In this document: positions 25,044 through 33,882 of the stretch, piece by piece | How the letters are laid out: each line of letters opens with the position of its first letter | Numbering within the stretch: the first letter of the stretch is position 1 | Source: Paenibacillus psychroresistens | GTDB taxonomy: Bacteria > Bacillota > Bacilli > Paenibacillales > NBRC-103111 | NCBI RefSeq assembly: GCF_009728935.1 | Contig: NZ_CP034235.1 | Location: forward strand, 5,531,501-5,595,500 | Length of the DNA: 64,000 nucleotides | Direction: 5' to 3' | Program-made: the position numbers and the translations under genes | The notes under the pieces: generated by a model | Told to the model about the DNA's origin: nothing | The model's input: the letters and a program-made list of their open reading frames with translations, nothing else | The model's database searches: none

Positions 25044-25071
25044 AGAGACTGAAGAAGTTCATTCAGTCTCT
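25044..25071 (-). other. Hairpin between pspA and the DUF350 gene
   Basis: Perfect 10-bp stem AGAGACTGAA/TTCAGTCTCT with an 8-base loop in the short gap between the two genes. No T-run follows, so it is more likely a partial attenuator or an RNA-processing/stability element than a full terminator. It could set different levels of PspA and its membrane partners. Confidence 0.6.
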
Positions 25072-25086
25072 TGTGGGCTTAATATG

Positions 25087-25764
25087 TTATTGTTGTTTTT
25101 TAGCTGCTATTGAAGCTTTCAACGCTGCAAGCTCATCGTCGACAACACTACCGCCGCCTAGCTTATCCAATTCGTCGTCCAAGCTGCGATTGGAGGAGCG
25201 AAGCTCTCCGCTTGCTTGTGCTTCGGCTTCCATTTGAAGCACCTTTTCCGACATCCGATCAAAGCCTTTAGCTGCGTTATCTGTACCGAAGCCTGACATT
25301 GCTTGGTTGATTGTTTTTTGGGCTTTTGCTGATTCTGCTCTAGCAATCAACAAATCTTTCTTATTCTTCATTTTGTTGAATTCGTCTTTCATTTCATTCA
25401 ACTGATTGCGAAGCTGATCTGCGTTTGTTTTGGAAATAGCATGTTGCTTGCTCATCTCATCGAAACGAATTTGGTGCTCTTTCTTATCTTCAAGCGCGCG
25501 GCGAGCCAAATCTTCATTGCCTTGCTCCAATGCTTTGACTGCTTGCTCTTGACGTTTTGTCACCATTTCTTGTGCTTCTTCAACTTGCATCTTGAATTTC
25601 TTCTCGACTGCGATTTGCTTCGCTACAGCTGATTCGGCTTCCATGATGTCCTCTTCCATATCACGCAGGAATTGGTTTAACATTTTCACTGGATCCTCTG
25701 CTTTATCCAATAAATCATTAATTGACGCTGCCGTTAAATCACGTAATCTCTTAAAAATACCCAT
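25087..25764 (-). CDS. PspA/IM30-family envelope-stress protein
   Basis: A 225-residue, almost wholly helical coiled-coil protein of the PspA/IM30 (ESCRT-III-like) family. It opens with an amphipathic segment MGIFKRLRDLTAASINDLL and DPVKMLNQFLRDMEEDI, the characteristic family start, and contains long heptad stretches. These proteins assemble on the inner face of the membrane and repair or stabilise it. First gene of a set with DUF350, a 24-residue membrane peptide and a zinc-ribbon protein. ATG after GAGGAGG. I leave the gene symbol open because several PspA paralogs (PspA, LiaH, YdjF) occur in this group. Confidence 0.9.
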   Translation of the reverse strand: MGIFKRLRDLTAASINDLLDKAEDPVKMLNQFLRDMEEDIMEAESAVAKQIAVEKKFKMQVEEAQEMVTKRQEQAVKALEQGNEDLARRALEDKKEHQIRFDEMSKQHAISKTNADQLRNQLNEMKDEFNKMKNKKDLLIARAESAKAQKTINQAMSGFGTDNAAKGFDRMSEKVLQMEAEAQASGELRSSNRSLDDELDKLGGGSVVDDELAALKASIAAKKQQ

Positions 25765-25855
25765 TTCGTTTTTTCCTCCTCAGATTGGTATAACTTATGA
25801 ATATTGATACGATTCATTATCCCCCAAGGTTTCAATATTTGCAAAAGAAATTTAT

Positions 25856-27577
25856 TTACGCAGTAGCAACACCATGCTTGGTCTTCACATAAACCATAGA
25901 CCAATACGATAATTCAGGTAAAACAAAGCGAATATACCTGCCATTGTAATCATCTCTTGTAACCCAATTGTAATCCAGTGCCTTAGCCTGAATCGAGTTT
26001 CCATCCGGTGTCGCCCAGTAAACCCCTTCGATTTCTTCCAGCATTTCAATAGTAACTTCTATTTTATCAAGATAAGCAGGTGCTTGCTTTTTGCCTTGAT
26101 GCCACACATCATTATCTAAGCCAATCAGGTTAATTGCATGCAAAATCAAGTATCCTGGCTTTTCCTTGACGATCGTCCACACGCTGTTCACATGTTGATT
26201 GGGCGAGAATATAATGTCATCTTTGTGAAATGAAATCTCTGTATTTATCCCGCCTGAGAAGGTCAAAGAGATATCCTCGAGCTGGAAATCATAGAGTAAA
26301 TGACGGTACATCACGATAAAATCATAGTAAAACGTTAAAGTTTGTTTGAATCTATCAGAAACGAATCCATATTTAGGATAATACCCTTCAGTCAACACAT
26401 TCTCCTGTTCCCCTAGCAAGAGATGATACCCGCCGCTTGCGAATATAGTCGCCATAACTAACGTTGCACCAAACTCTGCTTCAGCCAATGGAGCTGCTCG
26501 TTCTGGATGAAAAGCAGGTAAATAAGCAGCAAGCACGACCTGCTTCCCCGATAATTCCCTGGCGCGATCAATCAGCTGTTTAAGATCTCGAAGATAGGTC
26601 ATCGGATCCCAGACTTCGATATATATGATGTCTTGAAGCGCATTTGCCGTTGTATGAACCGGATAATTGCTGACGTTATTAAAAATCAATCCAGCAACCG
26701 GATATCTCGGAGCAATCACCTCACGTGTTCGATTAATAAATGCGGGATACAGCTGCTTGAGCGCAACAACTTCTTTCTTGCCATTAAGCGTACGAATTGC
26801 TTTTTTTGGCATTCCATATTGATCCAAATGAAGACCATCAAAACCTAGCTCCAGTACCTTTAGAAATTCCGCAATAATATGTGGGGTCCAAGCGGAGTCC
26901 GTAGAAATATCCATGATATAGAAAAAGCTGCCTAATGAGTAAGGCACTCCATCATTTCGATATAAAACCTGGTCTGGGAATTTAGCCGCATAATCTGCTA
27001 AGCTTGCATACACTGCGGCATAAGCCATTGAGGCGATTCCGTGCTCGCGTAGGCCTGCAATCTTTTCACGCACGACCTGAAGCGAAATTTCACGTCCCAA
27101 TGGATCCGTAAAATCATCCACCTCTGGTACCAATTGATCATGCCGATACATCCAATCATAAAACTGTACAATATTGATATGATGCTTATTTAGAAACTCA
27201 ACATCTGTGTTATCCGCCGCTTCTCCAGGTTTAAAATCACTGAGAAATCCATATCTAGGCGCCTCGTGCCAATGCTCCGCTATATCAAATGCTGTCTCGG
27301 CTTCCAGCTTTATGTTATCACCGTTGGTAACTTTAACGAATACGCCATATGCACCTGAGCCCGTTGAAATAGTCGGAATCTCTATACCTGTAATCCCAAC
27401 TCGTATTTCTCCTTCACCACTCAAAATTAACTGCTCCAGATCATATAAGCACCATTGGTAACGTGCTATTTCCTCTAGCTTTGAGTGCAAATATAAAACA
27501 ATCTCTTCGTTAGGTTTGTATTGAGCTTTACTCGGAATGAGTTGAATTAAATGTTGCTTGGTCATGGTTTTATCCAT
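25856..27577 (-). CDS. GH66-family glucan enzyme (dextranase or cycloisomaltooligosaccharide glucanotransferase-like), intracellular
   Basis: A 573-residue glycoside hydrolase of family 66. Family blocks visible: NIVQFYDWMYRHDQ (about 136-148), DPLGR, SMAYAAVYA, GFDGLHLDQYG (Asp247/Asp252, of which Asp252 best fits the nucleophile by spacing) and YIEVWDPMTY (Glu321, proposed acid/base; separation about 69, as in characterised members). GH66 enzymes act on alpha-1,6-glucans. There is no signal peptide and none of the carbohydrate-binding modules of secreted relatives, so it should work in the cytoplasm on imported oligosaccharides. It is the last gene after two ABC permeases. Whether it hydrolyses or cyclises cannot be read from the sequence. 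Confidence 0.88.
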   Translation of the reverse strand: MDKTMTKQHLIQLIPSKAQYKPNEEIVLYLHSKLEEIARYQWCLYDLEQLILSGEGEIRVGITGIEIPTISTGSGAYGVFVKVTNGDNIKLEAETAFDIAEHWHEAPRYGFLSDFKPGEAADNTDVEFLNKHHINIVQFYDWMYRHDQLVPEVDDFTDPLGREISLQVVREKIAGLREHGIASMAYAAVYASLADYAAKFPDQVLYRNDGVPYSLGSFFYIMDISTDSAWTPHIIAEFLKVLELGFDGLHLDQYGMPKKAIRTLNGKKEVVALKQLYPAFINRTREVIAPRYPVAGLIFNNVSNYPVHTTANALQDIIYIEVWDPMTYLRDLKQLIDRARELSGKQVVLAAYLPAFHPERAAPLAEAEFGATLVMATIFASGGYHLLLGEQENVLTEGYYPKYGFVSDRFKQTLTFYYDFIVMYRHLLYDFQLEDISLTFSGGINTEISFHKDDIIFSPNQHVNSVWTIVKEKPGYLILHAINLIGLDNDVWHQGKKQAPAYLDKIEVTIEMLEEIEGVYWATPDGNSIQAKALDYNWVTRDDYNGRYIRFVLPELSYWSMVYVKTKHGVATA

Positions 27578-27592
27578 CCTTATCCTAATTTT

Positions 27593-28420
27593 CTATCCTT
27601 TAACACTGCCATCTGACTGATTGGGATTAACAAATTGCTTTTGGAACACTGCGAAAATCACCATGATTGGGATCAATGCTATGATCGACGCAGCGAAGAA
27701 TAACCCATATGAAGTCGCATACTGCCCCCGAAACAATTGAAGCGCAATGGGCAGCGTGCGTAGTGATTCTGTTTTCAACAACGTAAGTGCTACTGTGAAT
27801 TCATCCCATGTACCTGAGAATGACAAAATCGCCCATGTACCTAATGCGGGAAGCGATAAAGGAATATAAATCGAACGAAATATGGTAAAACGTCCGCCAC
27901 CGTCTATAACGATCGATTCCTCAAGCTCTACAGGAATTCTTTCAAAAAAACCACGTATAAAAAATGTCCCACCTACCACACCGGATCCTACGTAAAGTAA
28001 AATTAATCCTGCATGTGTATCAACAAGCCCTAATGCTTTAATGATAGTGAATTGCGGGATAATATTAAGCAGCGACGGGAGAATCATCGTAAAAATAAAC
28101 GCCTTGAACAGCAACTCCTTAAGTGGAAAAGTAAATCGGGCAAAAGCATAAGCTGTTGAGGCTGCTAATGATATGGCTAAGACCACCGTAATTAACGTTA
28201 TAAATATGCTGTTGAAAAAATACTGTTGAAAATGGTTCTTGGACCAGGCGAGGGAATAATTATTGAAGCTTTTTGCATCAAATATCAGCTTATGTGGTGA
28301 AGGGATGCTGTAATTATCCGTCGTAAGCGAAGTGAAAAACATATAAACAAACGGTCCTATAACAACAAAAATTCCCGCAATCAACAGCAAATAGATTAGC
28401 GTATTTTTAATTTTTTTCAT
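27593..28420 (-). CDS. Sugar ABC transporter permease, MalG type
   Basis: A 275-residue inner-membrane protein with six hydrophobic segments and the cytoplasmic EAA-like loop (PVELEESIVIDGGGRFTIF) that contacts the ATPase. It pairs with the MalF-type permease 26 bases upstream and with the binding protein at 29427. No ATPase gene is present, so it likely uses a shared MsmX-type ATPase encoded elsewhere, as is usual for carbohydrate importers in Bacillota. ATG after AGAGGTG. Confidence 0.92.
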   Translation of the reverse strand: MKKIKNTLIYLLLIAGIFVVIGPFVYMFFTSLTTDNYSIPSPHKLIFDAKSFNNYSLAWSKNHFQQYFFNSIFITLITVVLAISLAASTAYAFARFTFPLKELLFKAFIFTMILPSLLNIIPQFTIIKALGLVDTHAGLILLYVGSGVVGGTFFIRGFFERIPVELEESIVIDGGGRFTIFRSIYIPLSLPALGTWAILSFSGTWDEFTVALTLLKTESLRTLPIALQLFRGQYATSYGLFFAASIIALIPIMVIFAVFQKQFVNPNQSDGSVKG

Positions 28421-28446
28421 AACACACCTCTTATCTGTTAAGTAGC

Positions 28447-29343
28447 TTAGAATTCAATCCGCTCTTTGCCGAATTTACGCTGCTGACTGAAGGTCAGGAT
28501 GAAAATAATCACCGCAATAACTACACTTACCGCTGAACCATATCCAAAATGGAAAAACGTAAAGGCATGCTTAAACATGTAGGTATTAACGACCTCTGTA
28601 GTACCCAGCGGCCCCCCGCTAGTGAGAAAATAAACCTGGAGAAATGCCGTAAATGCCCCAATAATTAAATTGATTAGAACGAACGCGGTCATCGGTTTCA
28701 TTAAGGGCAAGGTAATATGAATAAACATTCGTATCCCTTTTGCACCGTCTATTTCGGCTGCCTCGTAGAGTGAACGCGGAATCGACATCAATGCAGCCAA
28801 ATACATTACCATCACCCAGCCGACACCCTTCCAGACACTTAATGTCCAAATGGCTATATTAGCTGTCCAGCTATTTTGCAGCCAAGCAATGGGTTCAGCT
28901 ATTAGATGAAGCACATCTACCAGTAGGTAATTAATAATGCCGTCAGAGCCGTCAGAGAATAAATATTTAAACAAATAGGAAACTACAATCCACGAGGATA
29001 TCGCAGGGATGTAATAAACCAAACGAAAGAATATTTTGCCGCGGATAAACTTCAAATTAATTGCCATGGCTACTATTATTCCAAAAAACCATTGTCCTGG
29101 CACCGTAACCGCTACCATCAAAAATGTATTTCGCAAGGATAAATAGAACTTGGAATCATGCAAAAGCTTGCTATAATTATCTAGTCCAATAAACAGACTT
29201 TCTTTGGGCTGCAAAACCTTGTAATCAAAAAAACTCATATAAATCCCTTTAATCATTGGATAGAACACAAAAACTGATGTACAAATTAATCCTAGAAGTA
29301 AATAGGGAGCAACCTCGATATATTGTTTTATAGCTTTTGGCAT
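28447..29343 (-). CDS. Sugar ABC transporter permease, MalF type
   Basis: A 298-residue inner-membrane protein with six transmembrane segments and the EAA loop (PRSLYEAAEIDGAKGIRMF). It forms the channel together with the MalG-type partner downstream. It is separated from the upstream binding-protein gene by a strong hairpin with T-run, so it is probably expressed at a lower level than the binding protein. ATG after AGAGGTG. Confidence 0.92.
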   Translation of the reverse strand: MPKAIKQYIEVAPYLLLGLICTSVFVFYPMIKGIYMSFFDYKVLQPKESLFIGLDNYSKLLHDSKFYLSLRNTFLMVAVTVPGQWFFGIIVAMAINLKFIRGKIFFRLVYYIPAISSWIVVSYLFKYLFSDGSDGIINYLLVDVLHLIAEPIAWLQNSWTANIAIWTLSVWKGVGWVMVMYLAALMSIPRSLYEAAEIDGAKGIRMFIHITLPLMKPMTAFVLINLIIGAFTAFLQVYFLTSGGPLGTTEVVNTYMFKHAFTFFHFGYGSAVSVVIAVIIFILTFSQQRKFGKERIEF

Positions 29344-29366
29344 TGGGACACCTCTTTCTTTAAAAA

Positions 29367-29399
29367 AACGAGCTCCGTAAGTTGATCTTACGAAGCTCG
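29367..29399 (-). terminator. Attenuating terminator between binding protein and permease genes
   Basis: On the minus strand a 13-bp stem with one mismatch (CGAGCT-CGTAAG with complement, 29369-29399) followed by seven T (29362-29368). It lies inside the operon, between the solute-binding protein stop and the MalF start, a position that commonly lowers permease expression relative to the binding protein. Confidence 0.85.
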
Positions 29400-29426
29400 A
29401 ATTAATACCGTTCCTAGTATGAGCTT

Positions 29427-30803
29427 TTAATTTGTTGTAGCTAATATCGCATCGATTTCTTTTGCTGCTTTATCCAAAGCTTCCTTGGCTGTGCTTTTTT
29501 TACGCAATACACTCTCAAAGCTGGTGCCGATTAGTTCGCTGATTTCATTCCATCTTGGCGTAGGTGTTCTTGCAAAAGCGGTTGCCATTTCGTCTACATA
29601 AGCCTGTAAATAATAAACATCCTTCAATTTTTCTGATTTCGCTGCATTGGTATTGGTTGGTATCGCACCTGTCTTAAGTGTCATCAAGGTTTGAACTTCT
29701 TCCGACAACATGTACTGAGAGAATGTCCATGCTTCATTAGGATGCTTAGCATCTTTAAAAATCACCAGATCCTGGCCGCCTATAATTGAATGGCTTTGAC
29801 CATCTGGTCCTTTTGGGATTGTAGCTGCGATCATAGTGTCCTTCACTGCATCACCTAGGATACTGAAAAACCAAGGTCCATCGGTAATCATCATATAATT
29901 TGCCGCTACACCTTTATCTCCACGTAAACCTTCCCATGTACCAGGTGCTCCACCAAGAATCGGAGGTGCTAATAGCTTATCCGCATTCCATGAAACGATA
30001 GTTTCCAATGCCTTGATGCTTTCAGGGCTGTTGATAAATCCTGTAGCTGTTGCGAATTTATCGTCTGTATATTTTCCACCTAAAGTCCAGAAAAATGCTG
30101 AGATGTCCCACGTATTCGCTCCACCAATTGTAATGCCATAATACTTGCCTTTGGCTTTGAGATTCTTCGCTAAGGTAACAAGCTCATCCATCGTTTTCGG
30201 TGGTTCTGTTGCTCCGGCCAATTTCAATAGCTCTTTATTGTAAATGGCTACTCTCGTATTGGTATCAAGCGGTACGCCGTAATATTTGCCATTGAATAGG
30301 TTAGTATCCATCGGTGCCTTAAAGGAGTTGGCTACAACTTGATCAAAGCCAGGAAAACCTTCGACTGTCTGCAAGGCGCCTTCCTTAGCAAAACGTGAGA
30401 TCCAAGTATTGTCCATTCGCATAAGATCAGGAACGGCGCCGCCCGCTGCTGCAGTAAGTACCTGTGCATCGAGATTTTCTGTTGGCATCCGAATTGCATT
30501 GACTTTAATTGTAGGATTTAATTTCTCAAAAGCAGGAAGCACATCTTCTTTAAGCACCTTTTCTTCGCCTTCACCAAAAGCATGCCAGAAATCAATCGTT
30601 ACATTCTCAAGCGGTTTAGCTGTTGGTGCTGTTGTTTCGGCTGCTGCCGTACTAGGAGCAATTGTTACCTTCTCTGTTGCTTCCGCTACCGGTGCTGCTG
30701 ATGTGCTAGCCGTTGGTTCTGATTTGCTGCATGCCGTTAAGAAAACGCTTGCAACCAAGGATATAATCAAAGTCTTCGCTGCAGTTTTGAATAGTACTTT
30801 CAT
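29427..30803 (-). CDS. Extracellular sugar-binding lipoprotein (ABC importer)
   Basis: A 458-residue family 1 solute-binding lipoprotein: lipobox LTAC with Cys25, a Thr/Ala/Pro-rich linker (about 26-68), then a two-lobe binding domain beginning VTIDFWHAFGEGEE. Segments such as PDLMRMDNTWI and GVPLDTNTRVAIYNKELL are typical of family 1 carbohydrate-binding proteins. It heads the permease-GH66 genes, so it is the likely binding component for the importer. It is paralogous to the 31028-32299 protein. ATG after AAGGGGG. Confidence 0.92.
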   Translation of the reverse strand: MKVLFKTAAKTLIISLVASVFLTACSKSEPTASTSAAPVAEATEKVTIAPSTAAAETTAPTAKPLENVTIDFWHAFGEGEEKVLKEDVLPAFEKLNPTIKVNAIRMPTENLDAQVLTAAAGGAVPDLMRMDNTWISRFAKEGALQTVEGFPGFDQVVANSFKAPMDTNLFNGKYYGVPLDTNTRVAIYNKELLKLAGATEPPKTMDELVTLAKNLKAKGKYYGITIGGANTWDISAFFWTLGGKYTDDKFATATGFINSPESIKALETIVSWNADKLLAPPILGGAPGTWEGLRGDKGVAANYMMITDGPWFFSILGDAVKDTMIAATIPKGPDGQSHSIIGGQDLVIFKDAKHPNEAWTFSQYMLSEEVQTLMTLKTGAIPTNTNAAKSEKLKDVYYLQAYVDEMATAFARTPTPRWNEISELIGTSFESVLRKKSTAKEALDKAAKEIDAILATTN

Positions 30804-30878
30804 TTCTGTTCCCCCTTAAAGTTTTGGTCTACATGCTTTACTTTACTGGAAAAACGACGGATATATGGATACCCTAAA

Positions 30879-30957
30879 ATTCCGTTTTGGTATCGTTTGT
30901 TAAGGGATTCGCTTAGTTAATTTCTTAGAGCTATATATAGTCCGCTTTATTCCGTTT
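30879..30957 (-). promoter_or_regulatory. Candidate AraC-type operator repeats ahead of the importer operon
   Basis: ATTCCGTTT occurs at 30879-30887 and again at 30949-30957, exactly 70 bp apart. The second copy is preceded at 10-bp spacing by a similar box (TCCGCTTTAT at 30941-30950, TCCGTTTAAC at 30951-30960). Direct repeats in helical phase in front of a sugar operon fit binding by the AraC-type regulator encoded at 32296. I could not place a convincing sigma-A promoter nearby. Confidence 0.35.
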
Positions 30958-30962
30958 AACAT

Positions 30963-31003
30963 GAAAAAAAGACACCTTAGCGCTTTAATCGCTAATAGTG
31001 CCT
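30963..31003 (-). terminator. Terminator after the regulator-linked binding protein
   Basis: On the minus strand, stem GGCAC-TTAGCG/CGCTAA-GTGTC (30971-31003) followed by seven T (30964-30970). It ends the kinase-regulator-binding protein transcript and separates it from the importer operon. Confidence 0.8.
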
Positions 31004-31027
31004 TGATAAGCTATTAAGCTATATTTT

Positions 31028-32299
31028 TTATTGGTTCAACAGCATAGCGTCAATTTTGAGTACGGCTTCATCAATTGCCGCTTTTATTGGCTGTTCGTTG
31101 GTGAGAATGCGTTCCATCATTCGCGTATACACTTTGTCCATATCATCCCAAACGGAAACAGGCGGGCGAGGTAAGGCATTATTCAACTGCTCCAAATAAG
31201 GGGTAAACATCGGATTATTATTCACTACATCTTTAATGGTTGGAATCAATCCGGTTTCTGCTAAGATTTTCTGCGGTTGCTCCGTCATCATCCATTTCAT
31301 GAATGTCCATGCTTGCTCTCGCTGCTTCGAATCCTTGAACATAATCAAGTTCTCCCCGCCAATGATCGAGGTTCCAGCTCTCACGCCACTAGGGAACTTA
31401 GCAATAATAGTGTCTTTGAGCAGATCTTTGTTATCCCCTGTTGAATTAACTATATGAAACCAATGAGCTTCATCAATCATCAGTAGCTTTCCTTTGAGAA
31501 CACCGTCCCAATTGCCAGGCTCCCCACGTAATATGGAGGGTCCAATAATTCGCTGATCATACCACATCTTTAAGGTTGTAATAGCTCTAATACTTGCTTC
31601 ACTATTCAAATATCCATCCGTCTTTGTGAACTTATCATCCGTCAGATTTCCGCCCAGGGTCCAGAAATAAGGTAATGTTCCCCAGCCTTCTGTACAGCAA
31701 ATCCCAATCCCATAAACATCGGAATGCTTGGTTTGCAAATATTTCACTGCTTGGATCAGTTCATCAAAGGTTGAAGGTGGCTCGGATAAGCCCGCTTCCT
31801 TCAGCAGCTTAAGATTGTACACGGCAGCTTTAGTTGTTGCGTTAACAGGCAATCCATAGTATTTGCCATGGTATTCATTAGTGCTCAGCAAAAACCCAAT
31901 AAAACGCTCTTTGAGCTGGTTAAAGTCTTCCAATTCAGATAGCTCAGCAAGCACTCCGTATTTAGCTAATTCCGGCACCCATTTAATATCTATCCGCATG
32001 ACGTCTGGTTGTTTGTTATCCGCAACGGAAGCAAGAATATTATTCTTTAATTGATCTGTATAGTCTAACCGTGTCGCATGAATTTTAATATTTGGATATT
32101 CCTGCTCAAAAAGCGGTAAAATATGCTCTTCAAAAACCTTGGTTTCAATGTCGCTATAGGTATGCCAAAACTCAATCGTATCGCGTTGATCCACGTCTTC
32201 ACTGGAAGGAGGGTTATTATCGGAAACAAGCGAGCTATTAGTGCATGAGACAAGCAGCAGAATCGACAAAAGCATAATCATGGATTTAAACAAGTTCAT
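31028..32299 (-). CDS. Solute-binding lipoprotein encoded with the two-component system
   Basis: A 423-residue family 1 binding protein with lipobox VSC (Cys19) and the same domain order as the 29427-30803 protein (EFWHTYSDIETK opening, GLPVNATTKAAVYNLKLL, GLSEPPSTFDEL). Its ATG overlaps the regulator stop (ATGA), so it is translationally coupled to the kinase-regulator pair and ends in its own terminator. That arrangement suggests either a second substrate-capture protein or a sugar-loaded sensor subunit that interacts with the kinase ectodomain, as known for some three-component systems. Which role applies is not decided here. Confidence 0.88.
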   Translation of the reverse strand: MNLFKSMIMLLSILLLVSCTNSSLVSDNNPPSSEDVDQRDTIEFWHTYSDIETKVFEEHILPLFEQEYPNIKIHATRLDYTDQLKNNILASVADNKQPDVMRIDIKWVPELAKYGVLAELSELEDFNQLKERFIGFLLSTNEYHGKYYGLPVNATTKAAVYNLKLLKEAGLSEPPSTFDELIQAVKYLQTKHSDVYGIGICCTEGWGTLPYFWTLGGNLTDDKFTKTDGYLNSEASIRAITTLKMWYDQRIIGPSILRGEPGNWDGVLKGKLLMIDEAHWFHIVNSTGDNKDLLKDTIIAKFPSGVRAGTSIIGGENLIMFKDSKQREQAWTFMKWMMTEQPQKILAETGLIPTIKDVVNNNPMFTPYLEQLNNALPRPPVSVWDDMDKVYTRMMERILTNEQPIKAAIDEAVLKIDAMLLNQ

Positions 32300-33882
32300 A
32301 TTTCCGCCTCCACTTTAAGCTCTCGTTGACTTTGTCGGTACTCAGCAGGCGTGCACTTTACTTCACGTTTGAAAAGCTTTAAAAAGTGTTTGGAGCTATT
32401 AAATCCTGATTGACTGCCAATATCATAGACCTTGAGGTTAGTTTGACGAAGCATTTGCATAGCATTATTAATCCGCAGTTGAATTACAAAATCAATAAAG
32501 TTCAGATTGGACACTTTTTTAAACTGCTCACTGAAATAATTTCGACTCATGTGTACATGATCTGCGGCACTCTGCAGTGTCAATTCAGAACGATAATTTT
32601 CTTGAATATAGGACATTGCAAGTTGAATAGCATGAGCGCTATTCGAATCTTCATTCAAAATCGAGATTTTATTGGATTCCCAAATTTCCTTAAATTCTTT
32701 ATTCATATAGGAGATAAGCTTTTGCAAAGTATCGATTAGAATGATTTCTTGGAGTTTATCCAATATTCCATTAATTTTGTCATTGGTTTTTAAATTCATA
32801 TTTCGCGACCAAATGATCGTAATTAGACTTTTAGCTTGCAAAATAACTTCATTTGCAGAGAACAATTTGGAATCCCAGGCTGCATATAGTGCTCTAAGTG
32901 CATTCTCGCTTTCGTCAAAAATAGCCGCGGCATATGCTTTTGAAAATCTCTCTTTTATTTCTAGCCAGACTAGATCAGCATCTTCACTTTTTGGGATTAT
33001 GTAATGAGAACTTATTTTACCGAGATAGCATTTATTCCTACCGTCGAAAAAAGCTTGGTCTAGTGCATGACTCGCCCATTTATAAGCTGCTGTTATCGCT
33101 TCGATACTATGTATGGATTCACTGATACCTACTGTAAAAGCTGCCTTTTCTTGCTTTTGCATATACTGCTGTGCCTTTTCCAATTGCTGATTAATGCTTC
33201 CGTTGTTATAACCCGTTACTAAGACTAATTGCTGCTCGCTCGTAATAAACCCTATGCTTTCTGTAAATCCGGACAATAAATAGCTTTTAGCTTTTTCTAA
33301 CTGAATCAGCTTCTCTAAACCACCAGCTTGTGCGCTAGTTTCAACAGCTTCCAGCTTCCAAACAGAAACTACCAATGGTTCCTTTAACCAAACTGGTACA
33401 ACGCTAAATTGTACTACTTCGCCTTGCAGCAGTTTTTTTATTCCATTTTCTAGATCATTGTTCTTGGTTGTCATGGATTTCTGGACACGAACAGCACTTT
33501 CATCCAATTTCATCTTACAGACCTGTAAAATGCGCAATAAATCAGCTGGCTCCATGGTAGGCTTCAACAAATAATCAACCACAACACCTAATTGAACAGC
33601 TTCCCTCGCATATTCAAAATCACTGTAGCTGCTGACCAAAATTACTTTAATATCTGGGTATAGACTCTTAACTCTACGGGTTAGCTCAAGACCATCCATT
33701 ACCGGCATTTTAATATCCGTAATCAGAATATCTACCTCTTGCTGTTGAATTAATTGCAGCGCTGCTTCCCCGTTAGCAGCCTCACCAATTAATTCTAAAC
33801 CCTCTTGCGCCCAAGAAATGCACGAGGTCAAGCCATAACGTATCATAGGCTCATCATCCACAACAAATACTTTATATGTCAT
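32296..33882 (-). CDS. Response regulator with AraC-type DNA-binding domain (YesN-like)
   Basis: A 528-residue regulator: receiver domain (about 3-120; acidic pair VVDDE, phospho-acceptor Asp56 in ILITDIKMP, Lys in YLLKPT), a long middle segment, and two AraC-family helix-turn-helix motifs at the C-terminus (about 425-525, with SRNYFSEQFKKVSNLNFIDF and SGFNSSKHFLKLFKREVKCTPAEYR). It starts inside the end of the kinase gene (11-base overlap) after AAGGGGGG. This class activates adjacent carbohydrate uptake operons; likely targets are the binding protein-permease-GH66 genes downstream. Confidence 0.93.
   Translation of the reverse strand: MTYKVFVVDDEPMIRYGLTSCISWAQEGLELIGEAANGEAALQLIQQQEVDILITDIKMPVMDGLELTRRVKSLYPDIKVILVSSYSDFEYAREAVQLGVVVDYLLKPTMEPADLLRILQVCKMKLDESAVRVQKSMTTKNNDLENGIKKLLQGEVVQFSVVPVWLKEPLVVSVWKLEAVETSAQAGGLEKLIQLEKAKSYLLSGFTESIGFITSEQQLVLVTGYNNGSINQQLEKAQQYMQKQEKAAFTVGISESIHSIEAITAAYKWASHALDQAFFDGRNKCYLGKISSHYIIPKSEDADLVWLEIKERFSKAYAAAIFDESENALRALYAAWDSKLFSANEVILQAKSLITIIWSRNMNLKTNDKINGILDKLQEIILIDTLQKLISYMNKEFKEIWESNKISILNEDSNSAHAIQLAMSYIQENYRSELTLQSAADHVHMSRNYFSEQFKKVSNLNFIDFVIQLRINNAMQMLRQTNLKVYDIGSQSGFNSSKHFLKLFKREVKCTPAEYRQSQRELKVEAEI

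Noticed and set aside
25012-25062. A longer start for the DUF350 protein (MNFFSLF).
   Set aside because: That ATG lies in a hairpin with no ribosome binding site; the ATG at 25011 has AGGAGG and gives the usual family length.
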